A stretch of DNA of 20,902 nucleotides, taken from the NCBI GenBank assembly GCA_050733935.1, contig JBOHUC010000049.1, positions 1 through 20,902 on the forward strand, read 5' to 3'. Both the position numbers and the translations under genes were made by a program. A model generated the notes under the pieces. It was not told the origin of the DNA and did not search any database. It saw only the letters and a program-made list of their open reading frames with translations. Numbering within the stretch: the stretch's first letter is position 1; each line of letters starts with the position of its first letter. This document shows positions 1 through 6,863 of the stretch, one piece after another. Origin of the DNA: JBOHUC01 sp050733935 (GTDB lineage Bacteria; Eisenbacteria; RBG-16-71-46; DASYSL01).

Positions 1-292
1 ACTCGCGACGGGCCGCGGCGCTCCCGCCCATCGACCTCGCCGTTGCGTGCGCGAGGTTCCCGCACCCCGATCCCGGTACGCCCCGAGCCCGCCTGCCGGC
101 GCCGCCGCTCGTCCCGTCGCACGCCCCGGCGCACGTCGCGCAAGGCGACCGCTGCGCTCTATCTGTTGCCGCAGCTTGACGCTCGCCGCCTCGTCTGCAA
201 GGGTGATCCTCGCTAATCACACGGAGGTCCCGCGGCGCGCGCGCCCCGGGCAAGCCGTCCAGCTCACGCGACTCAACCGCGAGGGAACGAAC

Positions 293-916
293 ATGAGACG
301 ACTTGCTGCGCTCTCGATCCTGGTGCTCGGTTTCGGTGTCGGACTTGCGGGTTCGGCACACGCGAATGCGTTTGGCCAGCATCGTCCGGCTCACCCGATT
401 CCGGGCGGCAACAACATGCTCGGCGTCTACCTTCTGCTCGGCGATCAGGTGGACGACGTCGGGCTTCTCGGGCAGGTCCGATTCACGTCCTCGTCGAGTT
501 TCGACTGGGGCCTGCAGCTCGGCTTCGCGGACGCCGGCGACGGCGCGGCCCTGATCGGCGCCGACATTCGTCCGATTCTCAAACGCGCCGATTCCGAGTT
601 CCCGCTCGATCTCGCGTTCGACGCCGGGATCGGCCTCCTGATCGCGGATGAGGTCACCGTGCTCTCGATCGTTCCCACGCTCGAGGCGAGCCATCGGTTC
701 GAGCTCGAGGGCTCGGACGGCGCGCTCTCGCCGTACGGCTCGCTCGGACTCAACATCAACAACGTGAGCGTCGACGGTGGCGATGACGACACCGACGTGG
801 ACGTGATCGCGCGCTTCGGCCTCGAATGGGAGGCGACGCGCAAGCTTCAGCTCATCGCCGAGATCGGCGTCGGGAACGGAACCGACTTCACGCTCGGAGC
901 AAACATTCCGTTCTGA
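293..916 (+). CDS. Exported beta-barrel-like outer membrane protein (hypothetical)
   Basis: A 207-residue protein of unknown specific function. The first 22 or so residues are a classic signal peptide: MRR, a hydrophobic core (LAALSILVLGFGVGLAG) and a likely cleavage site after AHA. The mature part alternates hydrophobic and polar residues with many Gly, Asp and aromatic residues, as in small 8-strand outer-membrane barrels, and the last residue is Phe, the usual terminal residue of outer-membrane barrels. No catalytic motif is visible. The frame stays open upstream to base 47, but the ATG at 293 is preferred because GAGGGA lies 6 bases before it and the signal peptide begins there. An intrinsic terminator follows at 975, so it is probably monocistronic. 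The barrel assignment is inferred from composition; a periplasmic beta-sandwich is the alternative. Confidence 0.7.
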   Translation: MRRLAALSILVLGFGVGLAGSAHANAFGQHRPAHPIPGGNNMLGVYLLLGDQVDDVGLLGQVRFTSSSSFDWGLQLGFADAGDGAALIGADIRPILKRADSEFPLDLAFDAGIGLLIADEVTVLSIVPTLEASHRFELEGSDGALSPYGSLGLNINNVSVDGGDDDTDVDVIARFGLEWEATRKLQLIAEIGVGNGTDFTLGANIPF

Positions 917-974
917 GCGCGCTCCCGGCGCGTTTCGAGCGCGCCCAAGCGCAAAACGTGCGCGATTGCGCCCG

Positions 975-1004
975 GGCCCCGGGAAAATTTTCCGGGGCCT
1001 TTTG
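975..1004 (+). terminator. Intrinsic terminator after the outer-membrane protein gene
   Basis: The 8-bp stem GGCCCCGG (975-982) pairs perfectly with CCGGGGCC (992-999) around a 9-base A/T-rich loop and is followed directly by TTTT. It lies 58 bases after the stop codon and separates this gene from the dnaA region. Confidence 0.78.
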
Positions 1005-1041
1005 TACAAAAATCCGCGCACGCATTTCATGAATTTCGGGC

Positions 1042-1070
1042 TTGTCCCGTTGCCGCCTCGCTGCTAGATT
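1042..1070 (+). promoter_or_regulatory. Candidate sigma70-type promoter for dnaA
   Basis: TTGTCC (-35, 4 of 6 consensus bases), a 17-bp spacer and TAGATT (-10, 4 of 6). It would give a leader of about 350 bases that spans all three DnaA boxes, which would permit DnaA autorepression. Matches this weak can occur by chance. Confidence 0.3.
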
Positions 1071-1214
1071 CTCGCGCCCTTTGAAGGACGACTCACAGCC
1101 GTCGCTTCCGGACTGCGCAAGAAGCATCAATGCAGCCTCTTACAGCGAGTTGCCGGAAACCTCTCAGCTGTCTTCGAAGGCCCGCCTGAAAGACGATCGG
1201 GCGAGCCCTCCGGC

Positions 1215-1223
1215 TGTGGACAA
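1215..1223 (-). promoter_or_regulatory. DnaA box (TTGTCCACA on the - strand)
   Basis: TGTGGACAA on the + strand, one base from the TTATCCACA consensus and a common variant in GC-rich genomes. A degenerate neighbour, AGTGGATAG, lies at 1226-1234. Confidence 0.65.
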
Positions 1224-1294
1224 CAAGTGGATAGCGGGGCCGGGGAAGCCTGCGAACCACCGTGCTTCGAACAGGTTCGAGAGTTCTGCACCTT

Positions 1295-1303
1295 TGTGGA
1301 CAA
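1295..1303 (-). promoter_or_regulatory. DnaA box (TTGTCCACA on the - strand)
   Basis: Second exact copy of TGTGGACAA, 80 bp downstream of the first and in the same orientation. Confidence 0.65.
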
Positions 1304-1384
1304 GTTCCCGGCTGCTCTCGGCGGCACCGCACCGCGACCCGATCAGAAGGCCAGAGGACGCGGTTCTTCTCCTGTTTCAGGCCT

Positions 1385-1393
1385 TGTGGATAA
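1385..1393 (-). promoter_or_regulatory. Perfect DnaA box (TTATCCACA on the - strand)
   Basis: TGTGGATAA is an exact consensus DnaA box, 36 bp before the dnaA start codon, where it could act in both origin binding and autoregulation. Confidence 0.75.
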
Positions 1394-1429
1394 ATTCGGA
1401 AGCCAAATTCACCGACAAGGATCGTTCCG

Positions 1430-2857
1430 ATGGCCGTCGACCCCACCCCGGTTTACTGGAATCGAATCCTGGATGAGCTGCGCTCCCGCCTGCCCACCGA
1501 GCAGTCGTTCGAGACGTGGTTCCAGCCTGTCCGCGCGCGGCGTGTGAGCGATCACTCGCTCGAACTCGAAGTTCCGAGCCTGTTCTTCGCGGAGTGGATC
1601 CAGCAGCACTATCTGGAGCTGCTGGGCGAGGCGTGCTACGCCGTTCTGGCGTCGTCCCCCGCCCTTCAGTTCATCGTCGAGCCCGAGCTCGAGCTCGTCG
1701 CTTCCCCGGTCTCGTCCGTCTCCGTCCCCGCCGTCTCCGGTGCAGCGGCCGGCGGCGGCGCCACGGCGTCGACCTCTCCCGCGAACGGCCTGGCGCCGCG
1801 CTTCGCTTCGGCGATCGAAGCGGGCTCGCAGGACAGCGGCCTCAACTCCCGCTACACGTTCGGGGCGTTCGTCGTCGGCGAGTCGAACCGCATGTGCCAC
1901 GCAGCAGCGCTCGCCGTCGGCGAGAAGCCCGGCGTGCTCTACAACCCGCTCGTGATCTACGGCGGCGTCGGTCTCGGCAAGACGCATCTCATGCTCGCGA
2001 TCGGACACCGGATCCGGGAGGACCGCCCCGATGCGGTCATCTTCTACATGTCGGCCGAGAAGTTCATGAACCAGATGATCGCGTCCATCCAGGCCGGCAG
2101 CACGCTCGCGTTCCGCGAGAAGTACCGGAAGGCCGATCTCCTCCTGATCGACGACGTGCAGTTCCTCGCGACGAAGGATGCCACGCAGGAGGAGTTCTTC
2201 CACACGTTCAACGCGCTCTACGAGGAGCAGAAGCAGATCGTGCTCACCTCGGACAAGCCGCCGCGCGAAATCGCAGGCCTCGAGGAGCGGCTCGTGTCGC
2301 GCTTCAACCAGGGCCTCGTCACCGACGTGAAGCCGCCCGAGCTCGAAACCCGCGTTGCGATTCTCCAGAAGCGGGCGGCCGCCGACCGGTTCTATCTCCC
2401 GGGGGAGATCGCGCTCCTGATCGCAAGCCACGTGAAGGGCAATGTGCGCGAGCTCGAAGGCTGTCTGCTCCGACTCATCGCGTACACGTCGATCGCCGGC
2501 CGCTCCGTGCCGACGATGGAGATGGCGCAGGAGATCCTGCGCGAGTACCTGGTGGCGCAGGACCTCTCGATCGATCCGGATTCGATCGCGAACCTCGTGG
2601 CGCAGCACTACGGGATCACGCGCGAGCAGCTGCGCGGCAAGCGACGGACGAACTCGGTCGCGCTGCCGCGGCAGATCGCGATGTATCTCATGCGCCGCCA
2701 GACGACGCTTTCGCTCTCGGAGATTGGTCGCTTCTTCGACCGCGATCACACGACGGTGATTCACGCGTGCGACAAGATCGAGCGCCTGCGCGGGTCGGAT
2801 CGCCCGATGCGGGACACGGTCGAACAGCTCGCGGAGCGCGTGCAGGACGGTCGCTGA
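1430..2857 (+). CDS. dnaA: Chromosomal replication initiator protein DnaA
   Basis: The 475-residue initiator ATPase that binds DnaA boxes, melts oriC and loads the replicative helicase. Domain I (about residues 1-75) contains the usual W-x-x-I-L-x-x-L and F-x-T-W-F pattern. A short Val/Ser/Ala/Gly-rich linker (about 90-125) follows. Domain III has Walker A GGVGLGKT (178-185), Walker B LLLIDDVQ (237-244, D241/D242), the sensor segment LTSDKPP and the arginine-finger segment SRFNQG. Domain IV ends with the DNA-binding signature DHTTVIHA (439-446). Length is normal for the family. The ATG at 1430 follows AAGGA (1417-1421) with an 8-base gap. DnaA boxes upstream suggest autoregulation. Identification is secure. 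Confidence 0.98.
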   Translation: MAVDPTPVYWNRILDELRSRLPTEQSFETWFQPVRARRVSDHSLELEVPSLFFAEWIQQHYLELLGEACYAVLASSPALQFIVEPELELVASPVSSVSVPAVSGAAAGGGATASTSPANGLAPRFASAIEAGSQDSGLNSRYTFGAFVVGESNRMCHAAALAVGEKPGVLYNPLVIYGGVGLGKTHLMLAIGHRIREDRPDAVIFYMSAEKFMNQMIASIQAGSTLAFREKYRKADLLLIDDVQFLATKDATQEEFFHTFNALYEEQKQIVLTSDKPPREIAGLEERLVSRFNQGLVTDVKPPELETRVAILQKRAAADRFYLPGEIALLIASHVKGNVRELEGCLLRLIAYTSIAGRSVPTMEMAQEILREYLVAQDLSIDPDSIANLVAQHYGITREQLRGKRRTNSVALPRQIAMYLMRRQTTLSLSEIGRFFDRDHTTVIHACDKIERLRGSDRPMRDTVEQLAERVQDGR

Positions 2858-2934
2858 CCGCCTCGCTTGGAGGCCTGGCCTGGGGGCAAACCGTGGGTAA
2901 ATCGGGGGTACATTTGGGGACCGATCGGGAGCAT

Positions 2935-2952
2935 TTCCGAGGGCCCTCGGAA
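2935..2952. repeat. 18-bp perfect palindrome
   Basis: TTCCGAGGG followed at once by its reverse complement CCCTCGGAA, 77 bases after the dnaA stop. It could be a hairpin terminator for dnaA (no T-tract follows) or a protein-binding site in the origin. Confidence 0.5.
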
Positions 2953-3048
2953 GGCCCCCGATCGTCCCGAACGGGCGGGGCGAAATCCACAGCCGTCGAT
3001 CGCCTGTAATCAAATGTCCTGTAATGGTTTCGAAGGATGTTGTCCGGC

Positions 3049-3057
3049 TTATCCCCA
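3049..3057 (+). promoter_or_regulatory. Near-consensus DnaA box
   Basis: TTATCCCCA differs by one base from TTATCCACA and lies 14 bp before the AT-rich stretch at 3071-3130, the spacing expected of a box next to an unwinding element. Confidence 0.45.
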
Positions 3058-3070
3058 TATCCCCGGTCCC

Positions 3071-3130
3071 TACTGGTTCTAGGTCTTTTAAGTTCTTGAG
3101 AGAAAAGAGAATAAGAGCTAGTTTTCACTC
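3071..3130. other. AT-rich segment, candidate DNA-unwinding element or dnaN promoter region
   Basis: 39 of 60 bases are A or T, in sharp contrast with the strongly GC-rich surroundings. It contains runs such as CTTTTAAG and GAAAAGAGAATAAGAG. Which role it plays (unwinding, promoter, or both) cannot be decided from sequence. Confidence 0.45.
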
Positions 3131-3140
3131 TGTTCCGGGG

Positions 3141-3235
3141 GGTCCCGGGATTTATACTTTCGGGGCCCCGAACCGGGCCCTTTTCGGGCCCCGCGCGCAC
3201 GGCCCAGAGACGGCCCCCAGGGCACTCCCGGGACC
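3141..3235 (+). repeat. Nested GC inverted repeats in the dnaN leader
   Basis: GGTCCCGGGA (3141-3150) and its exact reverse complement TCCCGGGACC (3226-3235) would form a 10-bp stem that closes just before the dnaN Shine-Dalgarno (AGGAG, 3236-3240). Inside are the 14-bp palindrome TTCGGGGCCCCGAA (3159-3172) and two further GGGCCC copies (3175-3180, 3186-3191). A possible -10 element TATACT sits at 3153-3158. Confidence 0.5.
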
Positions 3236-3247
3236 AGGAGACGTCGA

Positions 3248-4405
3248 ATGGAATTCACGATCCAGCAGCCCGATCTTTCGTACGCGTTGAGCACGGCGCT
3301 CGCCTCCGTTCCGTCGAAGAGCACGATCCCGATTCTGAGCTCGGTGTTGATCGAAGCCGAGGGAGACGGGCTTCGTATCACCGGAACGGATCTCGACGTG
3401 ACGACGTCGGTCACGGTGCCGTGCACGGTCAAGACGCCGGGACGTGCGGCGGTTCAGGCGCGGCACTTCGCCGACGCGGTGCGCAAGCTTCCGAAGGACC
3501 AGGTCAAGGTCACCGACGACGGCCAGGGCCGGATCAGCGTCGAGTACGGAAAGGGCAAGGGACGCTCCGCCGTGCCGCGGCAGAACGACGGCGAGTTCCC
3601 CGCGCTCCCGACCGTGAAGGCCGAAGCGCGCGCGACGATCGAAGGACCCGCGCTCGCGCGTCTGATCGCACGCTCCGCGTATGCAGTGTCCGGCGACGAG
3701 ACGCGTCCGGTTCTGAACGGCGTGCTCGTTGCGGCCGAGGGGAAAGATCTCACGTTCGTCGCGACCGACGGACATCGCCTGGCGCGCGCGACGCGAAAGG
3801 GCGAGTTCGGCGGCCTCGGCAAGCAGGCTGTGATCATCCCGTCGAAGACGGTGCAGGCGCTCGGCCGCATGAGCGCCGAGGCGACGAGCCCGGTCGAGAT
3901 CGCGGTCTCCGCACAGCGGAATCACATCGCGGTCCGCCTCCGGATCGGGCAGAACGACGTCATGGTCTTCTCGCGTCTCCTCGAGGGACCGTTCCCGAAC
4001 TACGAGCAGGTGATCCCGAAGTCGAACCCGAAGACGCTCGTGGTTCCGCGCATCGAACTGCGTGAGGCCCTGGACCGGGTCGCCACGCACTCGGACAACA
4101 TCACGCACCAGGTGCGCTTCGCGCTCGCCACGAACGAGGTCCGGCTCTCGGTCAACACGGCCGACGTCGGTGCAGGGGAGGAGACGGTCGAGGCGAAGTA
4201 CGACGGCGAGGAGATCGAAGTCGGGTACAACGCGATTTACCTGCTCGACATCCTCAAGACCATCGAAACCGAGAACGTCGTGTTTCGGCTCAACACTTCG
4301 ATCAGCGCCGGGATCGTGGAGCCGGAGGGCGCGTTGTCCGACGCGTCCGAGGAGATCCTGTGCCTGATCATGCCGCTCCGGCTCCCCGAGCCGGCGACGG
4401 TCTGA
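3248..4405 (+). CDS. dnaN: DNA polymerase III beta subunit (sliding clamp)
   Basis: A 385-residue sliding clamp, the ring that tethers DNA polymerase III to DNA and recruits many clamp-binding partners. The N-terminus shows the family pattern (ME-F, then SK-STIPILSSVLIEA and TDLDV). The middle domain has the T-R-PVLNGVL and ATDGHRLA segments typical of bacterial clamps, and the C-terminus ends with the conserved IMPLRL hydrophobic patch followed by PEPATV. Length is normal. ATG 3248 follows AGGAG (3236-3240) at 7 bases. It lies 390 bp after dnaA and its 3' end overlaps the start of the DUF721 gene by 46 bases. The GC-rich inverted repeats just before the Shine-Dalgarno could affect its translation. 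Confidence 0.98.
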   Translation: MEFTIQQPDLSYALSTALASVPSKSTIPILSSVLIEAEGDGLRITGTDLDVTTSVTVPCTVKTPGRAAVQARHFADAVRKLPKDQVKVTDDGQGRISVEYGKGKGRSAVPRQNDGEFPALPTVKAEARATIEGPALARLIARSAYAVSGDETRPVLNGVLVAAEGKDLTFVATDGHRLARATRKGEFGGLGKQAVIIPSKTVQALGRMSAEATSPVEIAVSAQRNHIAVRLRIGQNDVMVFSRLLEGPFPNYEQVIPKSNPKTLVVPRIELREALDRVATHSDNITHQVRFALATNEVRLSVNTADVGAGEETVEAKYDGEEIEVGYNAIYLLDILKTIETENVVFRLNTSISAGIVEPEGALSDASEEILCLIMPLRLPEPATV

Positions 4406-4758
4406 GGTCGCCCGCGAACCCTTCGACACAGGCCGTCCGGGCGGGGAAGAAGACGGCCTCGCCGCGTGTCGGCGAGCTCCTGCCCGGCGTTCTCGCCCGG
4501 CTCGGACTCGCGGAGCGCCTCGAGGCGTGGCGGGCGGTGACCGAGTGGGAGGCGGTCGTGGGCGAGTCGCTCGCGCGCCACGCCCGGGCGCTGCGCGTCG
4601 ATCGCGACGTGCTGGTCGTCGAAGTGAAGCACCCCGCAGTCAGTCATGATCTGAGTCATCGCAAGCGGGAGTTCCTCGACCTGCTCGAGCGCCGGCTTGG
4701 ATCGCGTCGTATCCGGGACGTGCGGTTGATACTCATGCGGAGTGAGGAACGGCCGTGA
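4360..4758 (+). CDS. DUF721 (DciA-like) protein
   Basis: A 132-residue protein of the DUF721 family, which includes DciA, a helicase-loading partner of DnaB in many bacteria that lack DnaC/DnaI. Visible hallmarks are the N-terminal helix (VGELLPGVLARLGL), the W-x-x-VVG segment (WEAVVGESLARHAR) and the strand-rich end with LVVEVKHPAVSHDLSHRK and IRDVRLIL. The start is GTG 4360, supported by GAGGAG (4349-4354) 5 bases before it; this places the first 46 bases inside the end of dnaN in another frame, so translation is probably coupled. The stop is 16 bases before gyrB. The family is a common neighbour of dnaN/recF/gyrB. A helicase-loading role here is inferred from family and context. Confidence 0.85.
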   Translation: MPDHAAPAPRAGDGLRSPANPSTQAVRAGKKTASPRVGELLPGVLARLGLAERLEAWRAVTEWEAVVGESLARHARALRVDRDVLVVEVKHPAVSHDLSHRKREFLDLLERRLGSRRIRDVRLILMRSEERP

Positions 4759-4774
4759 GCCGGGGAGAGCGCGC

Positions 4775-6829
4775 ATGCCTCCGAAGGAAGGCACGACCTT
4801 GATCGAACAAACCAAGGGACATCACTACGACGCCACCAACATCCAGGTGCTGGAGGGCCTCGAGGCCGTCCGCAAGCGCCCCGCGATGTACATCGGCGAC
4901 GTCGGCATTCGGGGACTCCACCACCTCGTGTACGAGGTCGTGGACAACTCGATCGACGAGGCCCTGGCCGGATACTGCGACACGATCCGGGTGACGATTC
5001 ACCAGGACAACTCGATCACCGTGGTCGACAACGGCCGCGGCATCCCCGTCGACATGCACGCGAAGGTCAAGCGCCCGGCGCTCGAGGTCGTGATGACGAC
5101 GCTCCATGCCGGCGGCAAGTTCGATTCCGACAGCTACAAGGTTTCGGGGGGTCTCCACGGCGTCGGCGTGTCGGTCGTGAACGCGCTCTCGACGTGGCTC
5201 GAGGTCGAGGTCGCGCGCGACGGCAAGTATCACCGCCAGCGCTATGAGCGCGGGAAGCCCAAGACCGACGTCGACGTCGTGGGGAAGGTCGAGGCGACGC
5301 GTCCGGCGGGTGGTGCGGGGCTGGGCGCGGCCGCCGGCGACGGGGCGGCCCGGCGCGCGAAGAGGGTGCCGACGCAGGGCGAGCTCGAGCTCCTGCGCGC
5401 GGGGAACGGCTCCCCGACCGGTACGATGGTCCACTTCCTCCCGGACGACACGATCTTCGAGAGCGTCGACTACTCGTACGACACGCTCGCGTCGCGCATG
5501 CGGGAGCTCGCGTTCCTCAACAACAACGTCACGATCTCGCTCGCCGACGAGCGGACCGGGAAGACGCAGACCTGGCACTACGAGGGCGGCATCGTCGAGT
5601 TCGTGAAGCATCTGAATCTGAACAAGACGCCGCTCCACCCGAAGCCGCTTCACTTCGAGCGGGTCGAGGACACGAGCGCGGTCGAGATCGCGCTCCAGTA
5701 CAGCGACGGCTACAGCGAGACCGCGCTCTCGTTCGTGAACAACATCAACACGATCGAAGGCGGCACGCACGTCGTCGGGTTCCGTTCCGCGCTCACGCGC
5801 ACGCTCCAGAACTACGCGGAGCGCGAGGGCATGCTCCGGAACCTGAAGGAGGGTTTCGGCGGGGAGGACGTGCGCGAGGGCCTCGCGGTCGTGATCTCGG
5901 TCAAGATTCGTGACCCGCAGTTCGAGGGGCAGACCAAGACCAAGCTCGGAAACAGCGAGGTGAAGGGCATCGTCGAGCGGATCGTGGGCGAGGGCCTGCG
6001 GACGTATTTCGAAGAGAACCCGTCGGTCGCACGGAAGATCGTCGACAAGGTCGTCTCCGCCGCGCGCGCACGCGAAGCCGCGCGCAAGGCGCGGGAGCTC
6101 GCGCGCCGGAAGAGCATCATGGACGGCGGCTCGCTGCCCGGGAAGCTCGCCGACTGCGCGTGGGACGATCCGGCGCTGTGCGAGCTCTTCCTGGTCGAGG
6201 GCGATTCGGCCGGCGGCTCGGCGAAGCAGGGACGCGACCGGCGCTTCCAGGCGATCCTGCCGCTCAAGGGCAAGATCCTGAACGTCGAGAAGGCGCGCAT
6301 CGACAAGGTGCTCTCGAACGAGGAAATCCGCACGATGATCACGGCACTCGGCGCGGGCGTGGGCACCGAGTTCGACGAGGCCAAGCTCCGCTATCACAGG
6401 CTCATTCTCATGACCGACGCCGACATCGATGGCGCGCACATCCGCACGCTCCTGCTCACGTTCCTCTACCGGCAGTTCCGGGAGCTCATCGAGAAGGGCC
6501 ATGTCTACATCGCGCAGCCGCCCCTGTTCCTGGTCAAGAAGGGCAAGGAAGAGGTCTGGTGCTACACGGAGAAGGAGCGCGACCAGGCGAGCGAGCGGCT
6601 CGGCAAGAAGGGCGTGCACATCCAGCGCTACAAGGGTCTCGGCGAGATGAATCCCGATCAGCTCTGGAACACGACGATGAACCCCGAGACGCGCACGCTC
6701 CTCTCGGTCTCAATGGCCGATGCGGCCCAGTCCGAAAGCGTGTTCACGACGCTCATGGGCGAGCAGGTCGAGCCGCGCCGGCTCTTCATCGAAGAGAACG
6801 CCGTCTACGTGAAGAACCTGGACATCTAG
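4775..6829 (+). CDS. gyrB: DNA gyrase subunit B
   Basis: A 684-residue ATPase subunit of DNA gyrase. The GHKL ATPase region has NSIDEA (N58, E62 as general base), DNGRGIPV, LHAGGKFD and the GLHGVGVSVVNALS lid segment. The TOPRIM region has LVEGDSAGG (E475) and TDADIDGAH (D548, D550), and the C-terminal end shows QRYKGLGEMNP-x-QLW. A low-complexity Ala/Gly/Arg insertion of about 35 residues (roughly 172-208, bases 5288-5395) interrupts the region between the ATP lid and the GT-V-F-PD strand. ATG 4775 was chosen over the in-frame GTG at 4742: it follows GGGGAG (4762-4767) and avoids overlapping the DUF721 gene. It is 34 bases before gyrA, so the two are probably co-transcribed. Confidence 0.97.
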   Translation: MPPKEGTTLIEQTKGHHYDATNIQVLEGLEAVRKRPAMYIGDVGIRGLHHLVYEVVDNSIDEALAGYCDTIRVTIHQDNSITVVDNGRGIPVDMHAKVKRPALEVVMTTLHAGGKFDSDSYKVSGGLHGVGVSVVNALSTWLEVEVARDGKYHRQRYERGKPKTDVDVVGKVEATRPAGGAGLGAAAGDGAARRAKRVPTQGELELLRAGNGSPTGTMVHFLPDDTIFESVDYSYDTLASRMRELAFLNNNVTISLADERTGKTQTWHYEGGIVEFVKHLNLNKTPLHPKPLHFERVEDTSAVEIALQYSDGYSETALSFVNNINTIEGGTHVVGFRSALTRTLQNYAEREGMLRNLKEGFGGEDVREGLAVVISVKIRDPQFEGQTKTKLGNSEVKGIVERIVGEGLRTYFEENPSVARKIVDKVVSAARAREAARKARELARRKSIMDGGSLPGKLADCAWDDPALCELFLVEGDSAGGSAKQGRDRRFQAILPLKGKILNVEKARIDKVLSNEEIRTMITALGAGVGTEFDEAKLRYHRLILMTDADIDGAHIRTLLLTFLYRQFRELIEKGHVYIAQPPLFLVKKGKEEVWCYTEKERDQASERLGKKGVHIQRYKGLGEMNPDQLWNTTMNPETRTLLSVSMADAAQSESVFTTLMGEQVEPRRLFIEENAVYVKNLDI

Positions 6830-6863
6830 CCCGCATCACGACCCCCGCAACGGGAGCGAAGGC

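Larger units (their letters stand above)
1005..1429. other. oriC: dnaA upstream spacer, probable part of oriC
   Basis: Gene-free 425-bp stretch between the terminator and dnaA. It holds one perfect DnaA box (1385-1393) and two TGTGGACAA boxes (1215-1223, 1295-1303), all in the same orientation and spaced 80 and 90 bp apart, plus a degenerate box at 1226-1234. Between the first two strong boxes lies the inverted repeat TCGAAC-AG-GTTCGA (1267-1280). A possible promoter reading into dnaA is TTGTCC (1042-1047), 17 bp, TAGATT (1065-1070). No strong AT-rich unwinding segment is visible here; the best one lies beyond dnaA at 3071-3130. Assignment as origin rests on the dnaA-dnaN-gyrB-gyrA context and the boxes. 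Confidence 0.6.
2858..3247. other. dnaA-dnaN spacer: near-consensus DnaA boxes, AT-rich stretch, GC inverted repeats
   Basis: No gene in these 390 bp. From left to right: box-like CGTGGGTAA (2892-2900, 7/9), an 18-bp perfect palindrome with core GAGGGCCCTC (2935-2952), box-like AAATCCACA (2983-2991, 7/9), TTATCCCCA (3049-3057, 8/9), a 60-bp stretch that is 65% AT (3071-3130), then a GC-rich block with nested inverted repeats up to the dnaN Shine-Dalgarno. The AT-rich part is a candidate DNA-unwinding element and must also hold the dnaN promoter if dnaN is transcribed separately. The layout resembles bipartite origins that flank dnaA, such as that of Bacillus subtilis. Confidence 0.55.

Noticed and set aside
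47..292. 82-residue N-terminal extension of the outer-membrane protein
   Set aside because: Arg/Pro/Ala-rich composition, no ribosome site at 47, and a signal peptide plus GAGGGA starting at 293. Bases 1-292 otherwise show no convincing gene; TTGACG at 176-181 lacks a matching -10.
1409..3058. 549-codon open frame on the - strand across dnaA
   Set aside because: Antisense shadow of dnaA; it also runs through the spacer with its DnaA-box-like motifs.
4406..4774. A degraded recF between dnaN and gyrB
   Set aside because: The gap is filled by the DUF721 gene; there is no Walker A-like or other RecF motif in any frame.
4733..6619. 628-codon open frame on the - strand across gyrB
   Set aside because: It is an antisense frame opened by GC-rich codon bias; the + strand clearly encodes GyrB and the antisense product is Arg/Leu/Asp low complexity.
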